From: Calliphora vicina | Taxonomy: Eukaryota > Arthropoda > Insecta > Diptera > Calliphoridae | Direction of reading: 5' to 3' | DNA length: 64,000 nucleotides | Assembly (NCBI RefSeq): GCF_958450345.1 | Contig: NC_088782.1 | Span: 64,694,501 to 64,758,500, forward strand | Shown: positions 11,190-22,632 of the stretch, in pieces | How positions within the stretch are numbered: the first letter of the stretch is position 1 | Layout: each line of letters opens with the position of its first letter | The notes under the pieces: model-generated | What the model was told of the DNA's origin: nothing | What the model saw: the letters and a program-made list of their open reading frames with translations, nothing else | Databases searched by the model: none | Position numbers and translations under genes: made by a program

Positions 11190-11478
11190 TTTGGTTCACA
11201 ATCGGATGCACACATGTGCAGTTTCATTGGCAAAAATCTATGAATTTGGCTACGAAAGGCACCCTCTTTCACCCTATTCTCCGGATTTAGCACCGAGAGA
11301 ATATTTCTTGACTACAACGAAGAAATCATCTCACCAAAAATAGCTATTTTGATGACCTTGTCAAATCTTACTTTTTTGAAGAGATACAAAAATTGGAGAA
11401 ACGTTGGATAAAGTGTATAGAGCTCAAAAGAGACTATATTGAAAAATAAAATGCTTTTTTATCCAAAAATTTCGTGAC
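11190..11478 (+). pseudogene. mariner transposase 3' half
   Basis: The reading NRMHTCAVSLAKIYEFGYE, then HPLSPYSPDLAPREYFL, and after a frameshift YFDDLVKSYFFEEIQKLEK and RWIKCIELKRDYIEK, is the C-terminal third of a mariner transposase with its YSPDLAP block. AATAAAATGCTTTTTTATCC follows, as in the 3' UTR of the related copy at 50177-50545. The first half is missing, and the copy ends at TA 11479-11480 where an array-type element starts. Confidence 0.7.
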
Positions 11479-11480
11479 TA

Positions 11481-11568
11481 CACCATTTCCAATTGTATAT
11501 CAGAAGTTTCTAATTGTATTTCAGAAAATTCCTATTGAATTTCAGAATTTTCCAATTGTATTTCAGAC
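11481..11568 (+). repeat. Array-type transposon end, subfamily B (four units)
   Basis: TA followed by CACCATTTCCAATTG and about four 21-bp units containing TTTCTAATTGTATTTCAG. The terminus and units match the foldback at 61521-62332 and resemble those of 5734-6090. A Tc1/mariner-superfamily transposase remnant starts about 10 bp downstream, in the orientation expected for the left end of an autonomous element; no matching right end was found after 17530. Confidence 0.65.
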
Positions 11569-11569
11569 G

Positions 11570-12344
11570 AGAAAAAAGTGCGTACAAAAATTTTTAAATA
11601 TTTTCCACAAAACCCTACTTGGTCCTACAAAAAGTTGGACAAGCAATCAAAGGTCTGTCGTCAACCTGATTCCAATGTTATTAAACAGTATCGGGAGAAC
11701 TTGTCCGTTGATAGAAACCCTGGTTCAGGTAAAAGGAATGGTCCACATGATGTTTTTTTTTTTAAACAAACACAATCTGCGAAGCTTTTAGCTTGTCTGC
11801 AGATACACCCAGAGTCTTGGCGGGAATCGAACCCGCAACCCTCAGATTAATAGACCAGCACACTATCGACTAGTCTATCAGGGCACCCATTTTCTAAAGC
11901 CAACAAATATAAAGCATTTTCAAAAGAGCTCATGCGGTAGGAAAGCAGTCCGGTTAGCTCAGTACTCGGAAAAGTTAAAGAAAATGCACGTTTAGAAGGT
12001 TCAAAAAGTTCCTGGCAGGAACTCAGCTAAAAATTTAGAGGCCAAAGAAGGAGCACAGTAATTAAAGTCAAATTTTTTACAAAAAATATACCTGCTGCAT
12101 AATGGATGAAACATACGTTGGAATATTTTTCGCAGCTTCCGGGTCAATATTTTTATGTTGCTGATGCTCGAGGGAATGTTGTATAAAAGTTTTGGGCCCA
12201 AAAGCAGAAAATTTTCCCAAAACGTGTGGCAAGCAATATGCAGTTGTGGCAAAAAAGTCAAACATTTGTTACAAAGGGGTCTATAAATACCGAAATTAAC
12301 ATCAAGGAATGTTTACAAACGAGGATGCTTCCATTCTAGAGTAT
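11570..12344 (+). pseudogene. Tc1/mariner-superfamily transposase remnant, copy 1
   Basis: N-terminal reading: NPTWSYKKLDKQSKVCRQ, then VIKQYRENLSVDRNPGSGKR, broken by a SINE at 11751-11886. It resumes with GRKAVRLAQYS, KVQKVPGRNSAKNLEAKEGA, then a region where SQLPG..FYVADA-like residues are visible, and WQAICSCGKKVKHLLQRG. A MITE interrupts it at about 12345. Stops and frameshifts are frequent. This copy ends at the duplication breakpoint; the C-terminal piece survives only after copy 2 (about 17400-17525). Confidence 0.6.
11751..11886 (-). mobile_element. tRNA-derived SINE
   Basis: On the minus strand the element starts GTGCCCTGATAGACTAGTCG (A-box-like) and has GCGGGTTCGATTCCCGCC, a perfect T-arm and B-box. 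A short tRNA-unrelated body follows (TGTCTGCAGACAAGC region, then AGATTGTGTTTGTTT), ending in an A run. The anticodon-loop region CTATTAA is atypical and the 3' part does not close an acceptor stem, so a working tRNA is unlikely. It interrupts the transposase at 11570-12344. No clear target duplication was seen. Confidence 0.6.
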
Positions 12345-12799
12345 CCAAAATCGAAACCAAAACCGAAAACCGGTCAACTAGTTTTTTCATCTTTATAAAT
12401 TCAACCGGTTTCGGTTTTTTTAAATTTACGGTTTATGTAAGACAGTTAACCGGTTTTAACGAAATATATTTTCTAAAGCACAATCAAACATATTTATGAA
12501 AAACTTTGATACCATTTTTAAAAATATTGATTTATTTTATAGAAAATTATAGCATTTGACAATATTTCGTGAAATATGTAAAAGATAGAGCTTTAAAAAT
12601 TCAAAAATGCTAAATTTCCGAAGATTTAATACACAATTCTTAACACTTTTCCTATTAGCGTGAACAAATAAAAATAAATTTAATGAGACCTTTTTCATAT
12701 TTAATAAAAATTTAATATAAACCGGTTAACCTGTTTTTTTTTTGAATACAAAAACCGAAACCGTTTAACCGGTTTTTTAAAAGACAATAATCAAAACCG
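12345..12799. mobile_element. AACCGGTT-rich MITE, truncated by the duplication
   Basis: This is the left part of a MITE with repeated AACCGGTT and AAACCGAAA motifs in both orientations; the right end is lost at the duplication breakpoint. The complete version is at 16912-17399. Confidence 0.6.
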
Positions 12800-13469
12800 A
12801 TTTTTATTCCCTATTATATTCTTAATAAATCCCCATGAGATGATCAAAAAATTGTGAAATTTGTTTAACAAAATTTTTAAAAATTTGAAAATTGAGTTTT
12901 GAAACTGCCGTTAAAAAATTTTTATTTTTTTGTTCATACCTAAGAATAGGTTAACGGTATCCTACGAAGACAAAAACTCATATACAAGTATATATGGACA
13001 TATTTTAAGTAAAAATGAGCTTTTATTTTAATATTTATCAAAATATGTTCATTTTGTTCCTACATTTCTTGTTCTAGTGACCTGAGACACGTTAATGGCC
13101 TGGCGAATTTTTAATAACTTTAACATTTTTTGACCGATTTCTGTTTTTTATGTCTCATTAGAACGACAATTACGTACACATTTCGATTCTTTTAAATTAA
13201 ATTACAAAAGTAATTTTTTAATGGCAACATTTTTACAAAAACTGAAAAAAATGCATTTTATCCCCTTGTAAATGCATCTCAAAACTTCAGAAGGCTTGCG
13301 GCACGTCTTAACCCCAACCGATTTACCTAAAATTTTTTCAGGATGATTTTTTTACTAATGTTCACCAAACTGGGGGGTGAGAATGGCCAAAATCCAACTT
13401 TCGTTTATTAAGGGCCACCCTAGTGTACATATGTTGTTTGTTTAATGTATATTATAATATTTATTTATG

Positions 13470-13818
13470 AGTAAAATAAAATTTTCTCAATTTCATTTGG
13501 AATTTTCTTAATTTCAATTAGAATTTTCCCAATTTCATTTGGAATTTTCTCAATTTCAAGTGGAAATTCTCAATTTCAATTGGAATTTTCTTAATTTCAA
13601 ATGGAAATTCTCAACTTCAATTGGAATTTTCTCAATTTCATTTGGAATTTTCTCAATTTAAAATGGAAATTCTCAATTTCAGTAGGAATTTTCTCAATTT
13701 CAAATGGAAATTCTCAATTTCATTTGGAATTTTCTCAATTTAAAATGGAAATTCTCAATTTCATTTGGAATTTTCTCAATATCATGTATAATGTTCTCAA
13801 TTTCAATGAAAAATGGTG
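13470..13818 (-). repeat. Second copy of the right 20-21-bp array
   Basis: Same sequence as 8905-9253, shifted by 4,565 bases; part of tandem copy 2. Confidence 0.85.
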
Positions 13819-15101
13819 TAGTTTTAGTATTCGAACAAAGTTTTTATTGAAAATATTGCTACTATGACCGAAAATTCGAAATTTCAAATAAAATGTTTAA
13901 CGTTTAAACGTTAACCTAGTTTGCTAAAATGTTCAGCATTTGATTTTCAGATGACGAAGAACAATATTACACATTGAGGGCATTAAAAATCTTAAAAATA
14001 CAAAATAAGGTCCACCCTAGTGTATAGTGTTAGATAAAATGTATTTAGTTTTATTAAGTAAGTTTTGTTTATACGAGTATTTTAATTTCATTAAAATTTC
14101 TTTTTAAAAATGTAGTAGTAATTAACAGTGTATTCTTCATTTATTTTAATTTCATTATATAAAAACTGTAACTGCTTGTGAATGCAGTAGATAAAATGTT
14201 AATTGGATTTGTTTCTTTGTTTTGTTTATTTTTATATCAACAGAATTGCAATTATTTGTATCTATTTATTTAATTCTTTACTTACTTACTTATTTAGTGT
14301 TTATTTTGCTATTCATTTAAGTATTAAAATCGTTAAATCACTTTTATATTAATCAAACTACTTACTTAATTACTTGCTCTAAGTACAATAGTAAATTTTA
14401 TATTAATGCATTTGTATGTATTGTTTTGTATATTTTGTTTATAATAAATATAAATATTTATGTTGTTTTTAGTTTTTATTTTAAATCTTTAGAATATTTT
14501 TTTCTTTTACTATTCAGTTCTCTACTTGACCTCTAATTTTCTAATTGAGTATCAGTATACATTTATTTCATTGCTATTTTGTGGTTGTGCTAACTGGTTT
14601 GATATTAGAAACAAAAAGGACAAACTTTTTTTCTATGAACTTCCAGTTTATGTATTTTGAAGATTTTTTCCATGGCCATTTATTCGTTTATATCGGTTTT
14701 TTTTTTTGAGGGTTTAACAACTACTTACTTTGTAAGGATGCAGCAGAGCTTTGAAGGAATGTGATTTTTTTTTAATATTTTATACAAACGATTTTATAAA
14801 TTTGTTTGTCACGAATAAACTAAATAACATAAAATTAAACTTTATAGATGTAACTTTATTCAGCATCAATGATTCCAATCCGAAACGAAAGTAGACTAAT
14901 TGGCAAACGAAACCCCAGAATGATTTTTTAAAGTAGCTTTAAATTAGGCTATTATATACCCTAGAAGTTGGACCACCTTTATGAGACAAGTTAAAAAACT
15001 GGTTCAGTAATAGATCGGAATAACATTGCATGGGACTTTGAGGCTTGTAGATCTCTTCTAATAGATTCCATATATCACAACAAACATTTTGCATCATTTA
15101 A

Positions 15102-15335
15102 TCTATATATATAAAAATGAAATGGTCCATGTATGTAATGGCATCACGTGAGAACGACTGGAGCGATTTGGCTGATTCTTTCGATTCGAAATTTTCAGGA
15201 GATGGTTTGTAAAGAAAAAAAAATTCAAAAATTCCAGGTAAAACACGGAATTTTTTTTTTTGAGTCCATTCAACTGTAATAAAAAGCTCCCTAAAGTATG
15301 CAGCACAAATTTAGATATTTTATTTGCAAATAAAT
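15102..15335 (+). mobile_element. Helitron 5' end fragment, second copy
   Basis: Duplicate of 10537-10770; starts A then TCTATATATATAAAAATGAA. Confidence 0.5.
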
Positions 15336-15754
15336 AAGAACAGGCAGGTGTATGTGGGTTGGAGAAACTTGAAGAACTAACATTAGTAAATTAACTAGTT
15401 GTTAATATACCAGAGATACACCACTTTGATGCCTTGTGCTTAATGGTTAAATTCAAAACTTAAATTCAACTACACCTCCTCTATAGCCATATGTGTTATT
15501 TCTTTTTCATTTTGTAAAATATGTTTTTGTGCGATTTACTTTAGTATTTTGTGTACGAGTGCAAAAAATGTGATTGAAAAGTTCACTGAAAAAAAAGCGG
15601 ACCATGCAATATCTTAAACTGTATGGCCCATTTTAATATCTTAAACTCGAATACTCCTTGGCTATGTCAAATTTTATCCCGATCGGAACAGCCGTTTAGA
15701 AATGCCAGATTTATTTCCAAAAAATATTGATTCTGCCCCACTGTGCACTGTCTC

Positions 15755-16043
15755 TTTGGTTCACAATCGGATGCACACATGTGCAGTTTCATTGGCAAAA
15801 ATCTATGAATTTGGCTACGAAAGGCACCCTCTTTCACCCTATTCTCCGGATTTAGCACCGAGAGAATATTTCTTGACTACAACGAAGAAATCATCTCACC
15901 AAAAATAGCTATTTTGATGACCTTGTCAAATCTTACTTTTTTGAAGAGATACAAAAATTGGAGAAACGTTGGATAAAGTGTATAGAGCTCAAAAGAGACT
16001 ATATTGAAAAATAAAATGCTTTTTTATCCAAAAATTTCGTGAC
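15755..16043 (+). pseudogene. mariner transposase 3' half, second copy
   Basis: Duplicate of 11190-11478, with the same YSPDLAP block and the same frameshift. Confidence 0.7.
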
Positions 16044-16045
16044 TA

Positions 16046-16133
16046 CACCATTTCCAATTGTATATCAGAAGTTTCTAATTGTATTTCAGAAAATTCCTAT
16101 TGAATTTCAGAATTTTCCAATTGTATTTCAGAC
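16046..16133 (+). repeat. Subfamily B array end, second copy
   Basis: Duplicate of 11481-11568: TA, CACCATTTCCAATTG and about four 21-bp units. Confidence 0.65.
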
Positions 16134-16315
16134 GAGAAAAAAGTGCGTACAAAAATTTTTAAATATTTTCCACAAAACCCTACTTGGTCCTACAAAAAGT
16201 TGGACAAGCAATCAAAGGTCTGTCGTCAACCTGATTCCAATGTTATTAAACAGTATCGGGAGAACTTGTCCGTTGATAGAAACCCTGGTTCAGGTAAAAG
16301 GAATGGTCCACATGA

Positions 16316-16451
16316 TGTTTTTTTTTTTAAACAAACACAATCTGCGAAGCTTTTAGCTTGTCTGCAGATACACCCAGAGTCTTGGCGGGAATCGAACCCG
16401 CAACCCTCAGATTAATAGACCAGCACACTATCGACTAGTCTATCAGGGCAC
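16316..16451 (-). mobile_element. tRNA-derived SINE, second copy
   Basis: Duplicate of 11751-11886, with the same GCGGGTTCGATTCCCGCC B-box on the minus strand. Confidence 0.6.
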
Positions 16452-16911
16452 CCATTTTCTAAAGCCAACAAATATAAAGCATTTTCAAAAGAGCTCATGC
16501 GGTAGGAAAGCAGTCCGGTTAGCTCAGTACTCGGAAAAGTTAAAGAAAATGCACGTTTAGAAGGTTCAAAAAGTTCCTGGCAGGAACTCAGCTAAAAATT
16601 TAGAGGCCAAAGAAGGAGCACAGTAATTAAAGTCAAATTTTTTACAAAAAATATACCTGCTGCATAATGGATGAAACATACGTTGGAATATTTTTCGCAG
16701 CTTCCGGGTCAATATTTTTATGTTGCTGATGCTCGAGGGAATGTTGTATAAAAGTTTTGGGCCCAAAAGCAGAAAATTTTCCCAAAACGTGTGGCAAGCA
16801 ATATGCAGTTGTGGCAAAAAAGTCAAACATTTGTTACAAAGGGGTCTATAAATACCGAAATTAACATCAAGGAATGTTTACAAACGAGGATGCTTCCATT
16901 CTAGAGTATCC

Positions 16912-17399
16912 AAAATCGAAACCAAAACCGAAAACCGGTCAACTAGTTTTTTCATCTTTATAAATTCAACCGGTTTCGGTTTTTTTAAATTTACGGTTTA
17001 TGTAAGACAGTTAACCGGTTTTAACGAAATATATTTTCTAAAGCACAATCAAACATATTTATGAAAAACTTTGATACCATTTTTAAAAATATTGATTTAT
17101 TTTATAGAAAATTATAGCATTTGACAATATTTCGTGAAATATGTAAAAGATAGAGCTTTAAAAATTCAAAAATGCTAAATTTCCGAAGATTTAATACACA
17201 ATTCTTAACACTTTTCCTATTAGCGTGAACAAATAAAAATAAATTTAATGAGACCTTTTTCATATTTAATAAAAATTTAATATAAACCGGTTAACCTGTT
17301 TTTTTTTTGAATACAAAAACCGAAACCGTTTAACCGGTTTTTTAAAAGACAATAATCAAAACCGATTTTTTCAAAAACACACTTTTTCGGTTTTTGGAG
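16912..17399. mobile_element. AACCGGTT-rich MITE, complete copy
   Basis: The left part begins TCCAAAATCGAAACCAAAAC and the right part ends in the inverted form TTTTTCGGTTTTTGGA. AACCGGTT and AAACCGA/TCGGTTT motifs lie inside near both ends. It splits the transposase gene that resumes at about 17400. Superfamily unknown; I could not define a target duplication. Confidence 0.55.
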
Positions 17400-17525
17400 A
17401 GAATTGAAGAGCACAAAAACGGTGTCCAAAAGCGTGGTAGATTTTAAACGGAGATGGACTACGTGTTCGAACAAAGTGACAGAAAGCAATATAAAAACCT
17501 TAATGGAAGGGTTTCATAAATTCAT

Positions 17526-19483
17526 CACAGCTAATTAAAACTTTAAAGATAATCAGCCTAACTACAAAACCTTTAAAGTCGATTTTAAGTCCATAAAGTT
17601 GACTATTATTTTAAATTTCGTACCATAAAACAAATTTCAAATATAATTTAAAATGTTGTTTTATTATTTAAAAAAAAAAAAGCTTTTTGTTTTGAACTTT
17701 TATGTACATTATGTTTTTTTAAATTTCTTTTTATTATATACATTGATTAAAAAATATTTTCAATTATTTGAATGTATATGTTGGTAAAAATTTTTAAGCT
17801 TTTTTCAAATAAAAACAAAAGTTCTATTTTAAAATAAAGTCGACTTTAACAAAAATTAACTTTAAAATTTCAATCAAATAAAAAAAAAATTAAAACTGTA
17901 GGTTTAGTGGTTTCTTTTTTATTAACATTTATGTATGTTAAGATGTTTTCGATCTCATTCCTTATAGGTTGACAAACACATGTAGTACACTATGCTAGTA
18001 TAGTATATATATCCTATGTTTGTCAGGGCTGTTAGAGCGATGGCGTTGGCTGAATTTAAATTTTAGTTGTTCGTTTTGGTGCTATTACTTCGATTTTCTA
18101 ATTTGAGTAAAAGTTCTTCAGAACTTTTGAATTGTCATACAAAATATTCCTTCAAAACTCTGGCTACCTCTTGTTGATTTTAGATTTTCGTTTCATCGCT
18201 TCATTCATCATTCACTCATTCCTTCAGTCATTCGCTCACTCACTCACTTACTGAGTCAGTCATTCAATGCATTTGTTTGTAAGTCTGTCTGTTCATTTGT
18301 TTGTTTATCTTGTTTGGTTTCTGCAAAAATGAATGTAAATAAAAAGAAAAAAAAAAACAAGAAAGAAATAAAATTTGCAAATAAAATAGTACAAGGTTAA
18401 TCCTTTGTATCTACATACTTTACGAGTATGTCCTTTTGCAAAAGTACTTTTTGCTTTCATTTGTGAGTGTGGCTGTGTATTCTTATAAGAGTATCTATGT
18501 ATGTTAGTCAGTAACTGTATATGTGTATATTTGGTGGTGTATTTAGTTACTACTACTAACTTTAAGTAAAAGGAAGGAAGTGCTTTATTTGTGTTTGTAT
18601 TTGCAAATATGTAAATGTGTTTTTTCAGTTGGTTGAGTGAGTATTTATTGGTATTTGTGTTTAAGTGTGTACTTGAGTTGGTTTTGGTTTTGTATTAATT
18701 CATTTTTGTTGCTGCTTCAATGGTCAGATCCCCACATTAGCTTAAATGAATCCTTTCCATGTTGACAATTTGCAATTATTATTGTTTATTTTTGTTTTAC
18801 AAATATAGAATTATTTATTTATTTGCTTCTAAGTGTTTTTTATTTCAATTTGTTTAAAAATGTTTGCTATATTAAACCTTGTTGCATTTAATTTGTTTGT
18901 TCATTTTATTTTTGGATTATTTGACTAATATTTAAAGCGTTTTTATATGTTTGTTTTTAGATTATTTGGTTTGATTTTGGTTATATATATTTAGTATTAA
19001 TATTGGTATAAAAAACATTGTTTTTCTTGTTTTGATTTCATTGGTATAAAAAAATTGTACAAAAAGTTTGTTTTTATGTTTGTTGTTTATCTTTGGTTTA
19101 TCTCATTCCTATAAAATTTACAAATATAAAGTTTTTAAAACATTTTATAAACTGAACTAAAACCTTTTTAAGATTATAAGTACTTTTACCCAATAGGATT
19201 ATTTATTTGTTGCTTAATTATTAAGGAAATTGAAATGCTTTTTTACGATTTATGTTTTGCAAGAAAAAGTTTATTTTGCGAACTCGCAGTAAATTATATT
19301 GGATTTTATTCAAAGTTTGCCAGCTTTAAAGTATAATGTTTTTTTTCTGAAGCTTTAATTCTAAACATTATACTTCCCTTTTGGATAGTGGTTAATTTGC
19401 ATTAAAGGTTATATTGAAGACGAAATTTTTTAAGCAACCGCTACAATTATTTGGAGAGTGATACATCAATACAAATTATCGCT
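17526..19483. other. Non-coding stretch with simple repeats
   Basis: 17560-17880 has inverted TTTAAAGTCGATTTTAA / AAAGTCGACTTTAA motifs at its two ends and may be a decayed MITE. 18190-18310 is a run of TCAT/TCAC/GTCA tetranucleotides. 18440-18720 is GT-rich. No reading frame looks like a gene. Confidence 0.4.
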
Positions 19484-19916
19484 AGAAAAATATAGTTGTT
19501 ATAGAGAAATCAGCGCAATAATTTCAACATGATTACATGTTTTTAAACAATATTATTGTCACTGTAATTGTATATATGATTGCAGCATCCATAATATATT
19601 AATGTTACGATTCACATGATAGCAAAAATTATATATATGATTGTAGTAATTAAGTATATGTCTGTGGCAATAATTTTTATGATGAAGAAATATATAATAT
19701 TATTTTGATTTATGATAAAAATAATCTGAGAACAACATATATGATTTCTCACGGAAATGATTGCCACAAATGAACACGTAATTACTACAATCATATATAT
19801 GATTGTTGTGAATCGTAACATAAACATATTATGGTTGCCGCAATCACATAAATAAGTATTGATAAAGAAAAAAACATGTAATAATAATGAGTTATCATGT
19901 ACAACTATATTTTTTT
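19484..19916. mobile_element. Palindromic MITE, CACGCAGA family (degraded)
   Basis: The left end AGAAAAATATAGTTGTTATA is mirrored by TACAACTATATTTTTTTA on the right. Inside, GATTCACATGAT near 19610 is mirrored by TGTGAATCGTAACAT near 19810, and CATATATGAT blocks recur on both arms. The interior (TCTGAGAACAACATAT) matches the better-preserved element at 60119-60605. Confidence 0.6.
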
Positions 19917-20490
19917 AAAAAATGCTGATTAATCAATGTCAACTTGCTGAGATCAAGGTAATAAAATTTTAACCTAACTAGTTTACTTTGGAAATAAATT
20001 TAAAATTTTAACAATAATTTTGAAACAAATATGTAAAAAATATATTCAATTAATATCTAAAACAAAACAAGTTCATTTAGTTTAGTTCCATGACCTGTAA
20101 AATAGTGTTCCTTTCATACTGTCATAGAATTAGAAATCGGCGTATAGTGTTTTGAATCGCCAAAAAGTGGTAATAAATCTGAATCTTATAAACTACTCAC
20201 TAGTGCGATTGCAATATTATTATTATCTTGGCTTAAAGAAAAAGTAGCTTGTAACCACCCTGTTAGTATACGATGTAAGATACAGGGTGTTAAAGCTAAT
20301 CACCTCGGGTTAGGAAAATATTCTACAGCTGGTGACTTCTGCAAATATGAACAGATTACCATGTTATCTCTTATAGTTTAAAAGAAATTTAAGTTTAAAT
20401 TTTCACATTTTCTTGAAAAATAATGAAAGTCAAAATTCATTTTTAAATGAGTAAGAACGTGCTTTAGCAATGACTAATATGATATTTATA
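19917..20490. other. Non-coding stretch
   Basis: No gene, RNA or repeat boundary was recognised. Confidence 0.35.
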
Positions 20491-20700
20491 CCCTACACCA
20501 CCATAGTGAGGAGGGTATTATGCGTTTGTGCAGATGTGTGTAACGCCCAAATATATTGGTCGAACACCCACCTTAAAGTATACCGATCGACTTAGAATCA
20601 CTTTCTGAGTCGATTAAACGATGTCCGTCCGTCCGTCTGGCTGGTTGGCTGGCTGTCCATGTAAACCTTGTGCGCAGAGTACAGGTCGCAATTTTGAAGA
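20491..20700 (+). repeat. mini-me/DINE-1-like 5' part
   Basis: TATACCCTACACCACCATAG opens the copy and CGATGTCCGTCCGTCCGTCT follows, the (GTCY)n proto-microsatellite core preceded by GAGTCGATTAA. The 3' part is missing. Confidence 0.6.
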
Positions 20701-20882
20701 TATATATGTAATCGAGAAAACAAAAGATATGATGTAATCATGTCTCCTGTAGGTGATAAAGTTAGCGTAGCGGAAGATAGAGAACAAACCTAGCGCTCAG
20801 CCTCCGCCTTCAAAAATGTTTGTTAATTTTATTAATAATGAACAGTTACACATTTTGTTCGGAATGGTTTCAATTCTGTAGT

Positions 20883-20985
20883 TATACCCTTCCCATGAGT
20901 GGCAAGGGTTTATATAAGTTTGTCATTCCGTTTGTAATTTCTACATTTTTTCATTTGCGACCCCACGTCTGTCCGTCTATTTCCA
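20883..20985 (+). repeat. mini-me/DINE-1-like fragment
   Basis: TATACCCTTCCCATGAG, AGTTTGTCATTCCGTTTGTA and CCACGTCTGTCCGTCT resemble the start and core of the copy at 22454-23319, with the middle deleted. Confidence 0.6.
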
Positions 20986-21259
20986 AAAAAAAAAAAAAAT
21001 TAAAATTAAAAAACAATTTTGAAAAAAAATATTTAATTTTGTTTACCTAAAAATAATTTAAAAGATTAATTTTAAAGTATAATTTAAAATTAAGGGTACT
21101 TGTTTTTATTCCGATCGATTTCGTTTTTGTTTCATCAGATTCCGTGCAATTTGTTAATACAAAAAAAAAAATTAATAATTCTGTATTTCAGATTTGAATT
21201 TGAAAACAAAAGTGAAGTTTTTGTCACAGAAATTTATAAAATTTTTTAGAAAAACAATT

Positions 21260-21344
21260 AATTACAAAGAAATAACTGCAATCACCGTTACCGAAATAAT
21301 CCAAATTAGCATTACCGTTAACTGTTAACCGTTTCGAATCGTTA
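21260..21344. repeat. CGTTACCG-rich repeat fragment
   Basis: Closely spaced ACCGTTACCG, ATTACCGTTAAC and GTTAACCG motifs resemble the longer stretch at 56110-56260, so this is a dispersed repeat of unknown type. Confidence 0.4.
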
Positions 21345-21490
21345 GTCAACCTTGCACAGTGGGTAAGAATCAAATTTTTTTGGAAATAAATCTGGCATTT
21401 ATAAACGGCTATTCTCATCGGGATAAAATTTGACATGGGCATAGCCAAGGAGTATTCGAGTTTAAGTTATTAAAATGGGTCCTACAAATG
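21345..21490 (-). repeat. Dispersed repeat, ACTCGAATACTCC family
   Basis: Reverse complement of the block at 11040-11185, with a few substitutions and one small insertion. Confidence 0.6.
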
Positions 21491-21864
21491 ATCCACGGGC
21501 GGCGCAATGGGTGCTCAAAGTAGGGTACCTTCGACATGTAAAATTTTTAAACACTTGCAATTTTTTTGTTTCTTATCCGATTTCAAAGTTTTTTATATTT
21601 TTGGAAAAAACATCCGTGTGTTATATATCTCCTATTATTTCCGAGTTATAGGCATTTCAAAATTGAAATTTTAAAATTGTGCCATGCATTTGTCTCTTTT
21701 CTTAAAAATATAGGTCGTACTTTTAGACCGAATGGACTCGAATTTTTTTTATTAGTTAGACAACTAAATTACGAATAACATATAAAAGATTTGAGAGCAA
21801 TATCAATTATGGATCCAAAAATAAACGATTTTTAATTTAAATATTAAAAAAATAGTTGATTTTT

Positions 21865-22070
21865 GCTGTTTTTTGGGCGAAAAGGTGACTTAACTCTTTT
21901 TTAATTAAAAAAAAACTTTCTTTAAGAACATATAACAATTTTATGTTTTTCTGAAAGTTATCTTTACGGAGAACAGTTTCATATAAATAACATGTCCTAT
22001 TCTTAGAATATGTCGCCCCTACGCCCTTCGGAATTTAACCTATTTTTTATCAAAAATTCAACTTTGGGCC
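21865..22070 (+). repeat. Dispersed repeat shared with 36236-36417
   Basis: From GCGAAAAGGTGACTTAA to GCCCTTCGGAATTTAACC this stretch matches the reverse complement of 36236-36417 (GCGTAGGGACAACATATTC and neighbours). Type unknown. Confidence 0.5.
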
Positions 22071-22453
22071 ACATGTTCTAAAATATCAAAGCTGGGATCA
22101 GAAAACAAAACTCAGTTTTGGAAACCTTGATGTGTTCCCTATTTATCGCTGAAGTATTTTCCCAGCCCCGAAGGAAATGTGGACCCTATAGGCAAAATTG
22201 TTAAAAATATCATTTTTGGGATTTTCGCTACAATTTTTAGGAATTTCGGGATTCCCTTTAACCTTTTGACAAGTTTTTTTTACATTTTGGTATTTAGAAT
22301 GACAATTTTAAAAAACTTTGAAAATTTCATTGAGTTTTGTTAATAAATAAAGATTTTATTACATATTACATATTTATTGAGATTCTAAAACTAAAATTTG
22401 AATAGGATTGCAAATATTAGGACCAATTTGATCCACATTTATACCGAGTTATA

Positions 22454-22594
22454 TTTTTATACCCTTCACCTTCGTGAGAAGGGTATATATAAGTTTGTCA
22501 TTCCGTTTGTAATTTCTACATTTTTCATTTCCGACCCTATAAAGTATATATATTCTGGATCCTTATAGATAGCGGAGTCGATTAAGCCATGTCC

Positions 22595-22632
<38 letters not shown>

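Larger units (their letters stand above)
8235..12799. repeat. 4,565-bp tandem duplication, copy 1
   Basis: This block recurs at 12800-17364 with a constant offset of 4,565 bases and no substitution or length difference at any place I compared, including an 11-T run (near 10131-10141 and its partner). The junctions share the 6-base microhomology ATTTTT (8235-8240, 12800-12805, 17365-17370). The left boundary cuts the hAT palindrome; the right boundary cuts a MITE, so each is whole in only one copy. Confidence 0.9.
12800..17364. repeat. 4,565-bp tandem duplication, copy 2
   Basis: An identical-looking second copy of 8235-12799. It contains the right arm of the hAT palindrome (12800-13422), the right 20-21-bp array of the array-TIR element (about 13470-13818), the Helitron 5' end (15102-15335), the ACTCGAATACTCC repeat (15605-15750), the mariner 3' half (15755-16043), the subfamily B array end (16046-16133), the Tc1-like transposase and the SINE (16316-16451). 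Its right edge continues into the intact MITE, which shows that the right flank is the ancestral one. Confidence 0.9.
16135..17525 (+). pseudogene. Tc1/mariner-superfamily transposase remnant, copy 2, with its C-terminus
   Basis: Same decayed gene as 11570-12344. The SINE lies at 16316-16451 and a MITE at 16912-17399. After the MITE the reading resumes with VSKSVVDFKRRWTTCSNKVT and ESNIKTLMEGF, which looks like the C-terminal helix region of this transposase type. The copy has therefore taken two insertions and lost the block carrying the second aspartate and the glutamate. Which Tc1/mariner family it represents is not resolved. Confidence 0.6.

Noticed and set aside
11820..11886. Functional tRNA gene on the minus strand
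   Set aside because: The B box is perfect, but the acceptor stem does not close, the anticodon loop is odd, and the sequence runs into a SINE body with an A tail.
18180..18310. Tetranucleotide-rich stretch as a telomere-like or regulatory array
   Set aside because: Irregular mixture of TCAT, TCAC and GTCA with no consistent unit; ordinary simple sequence.
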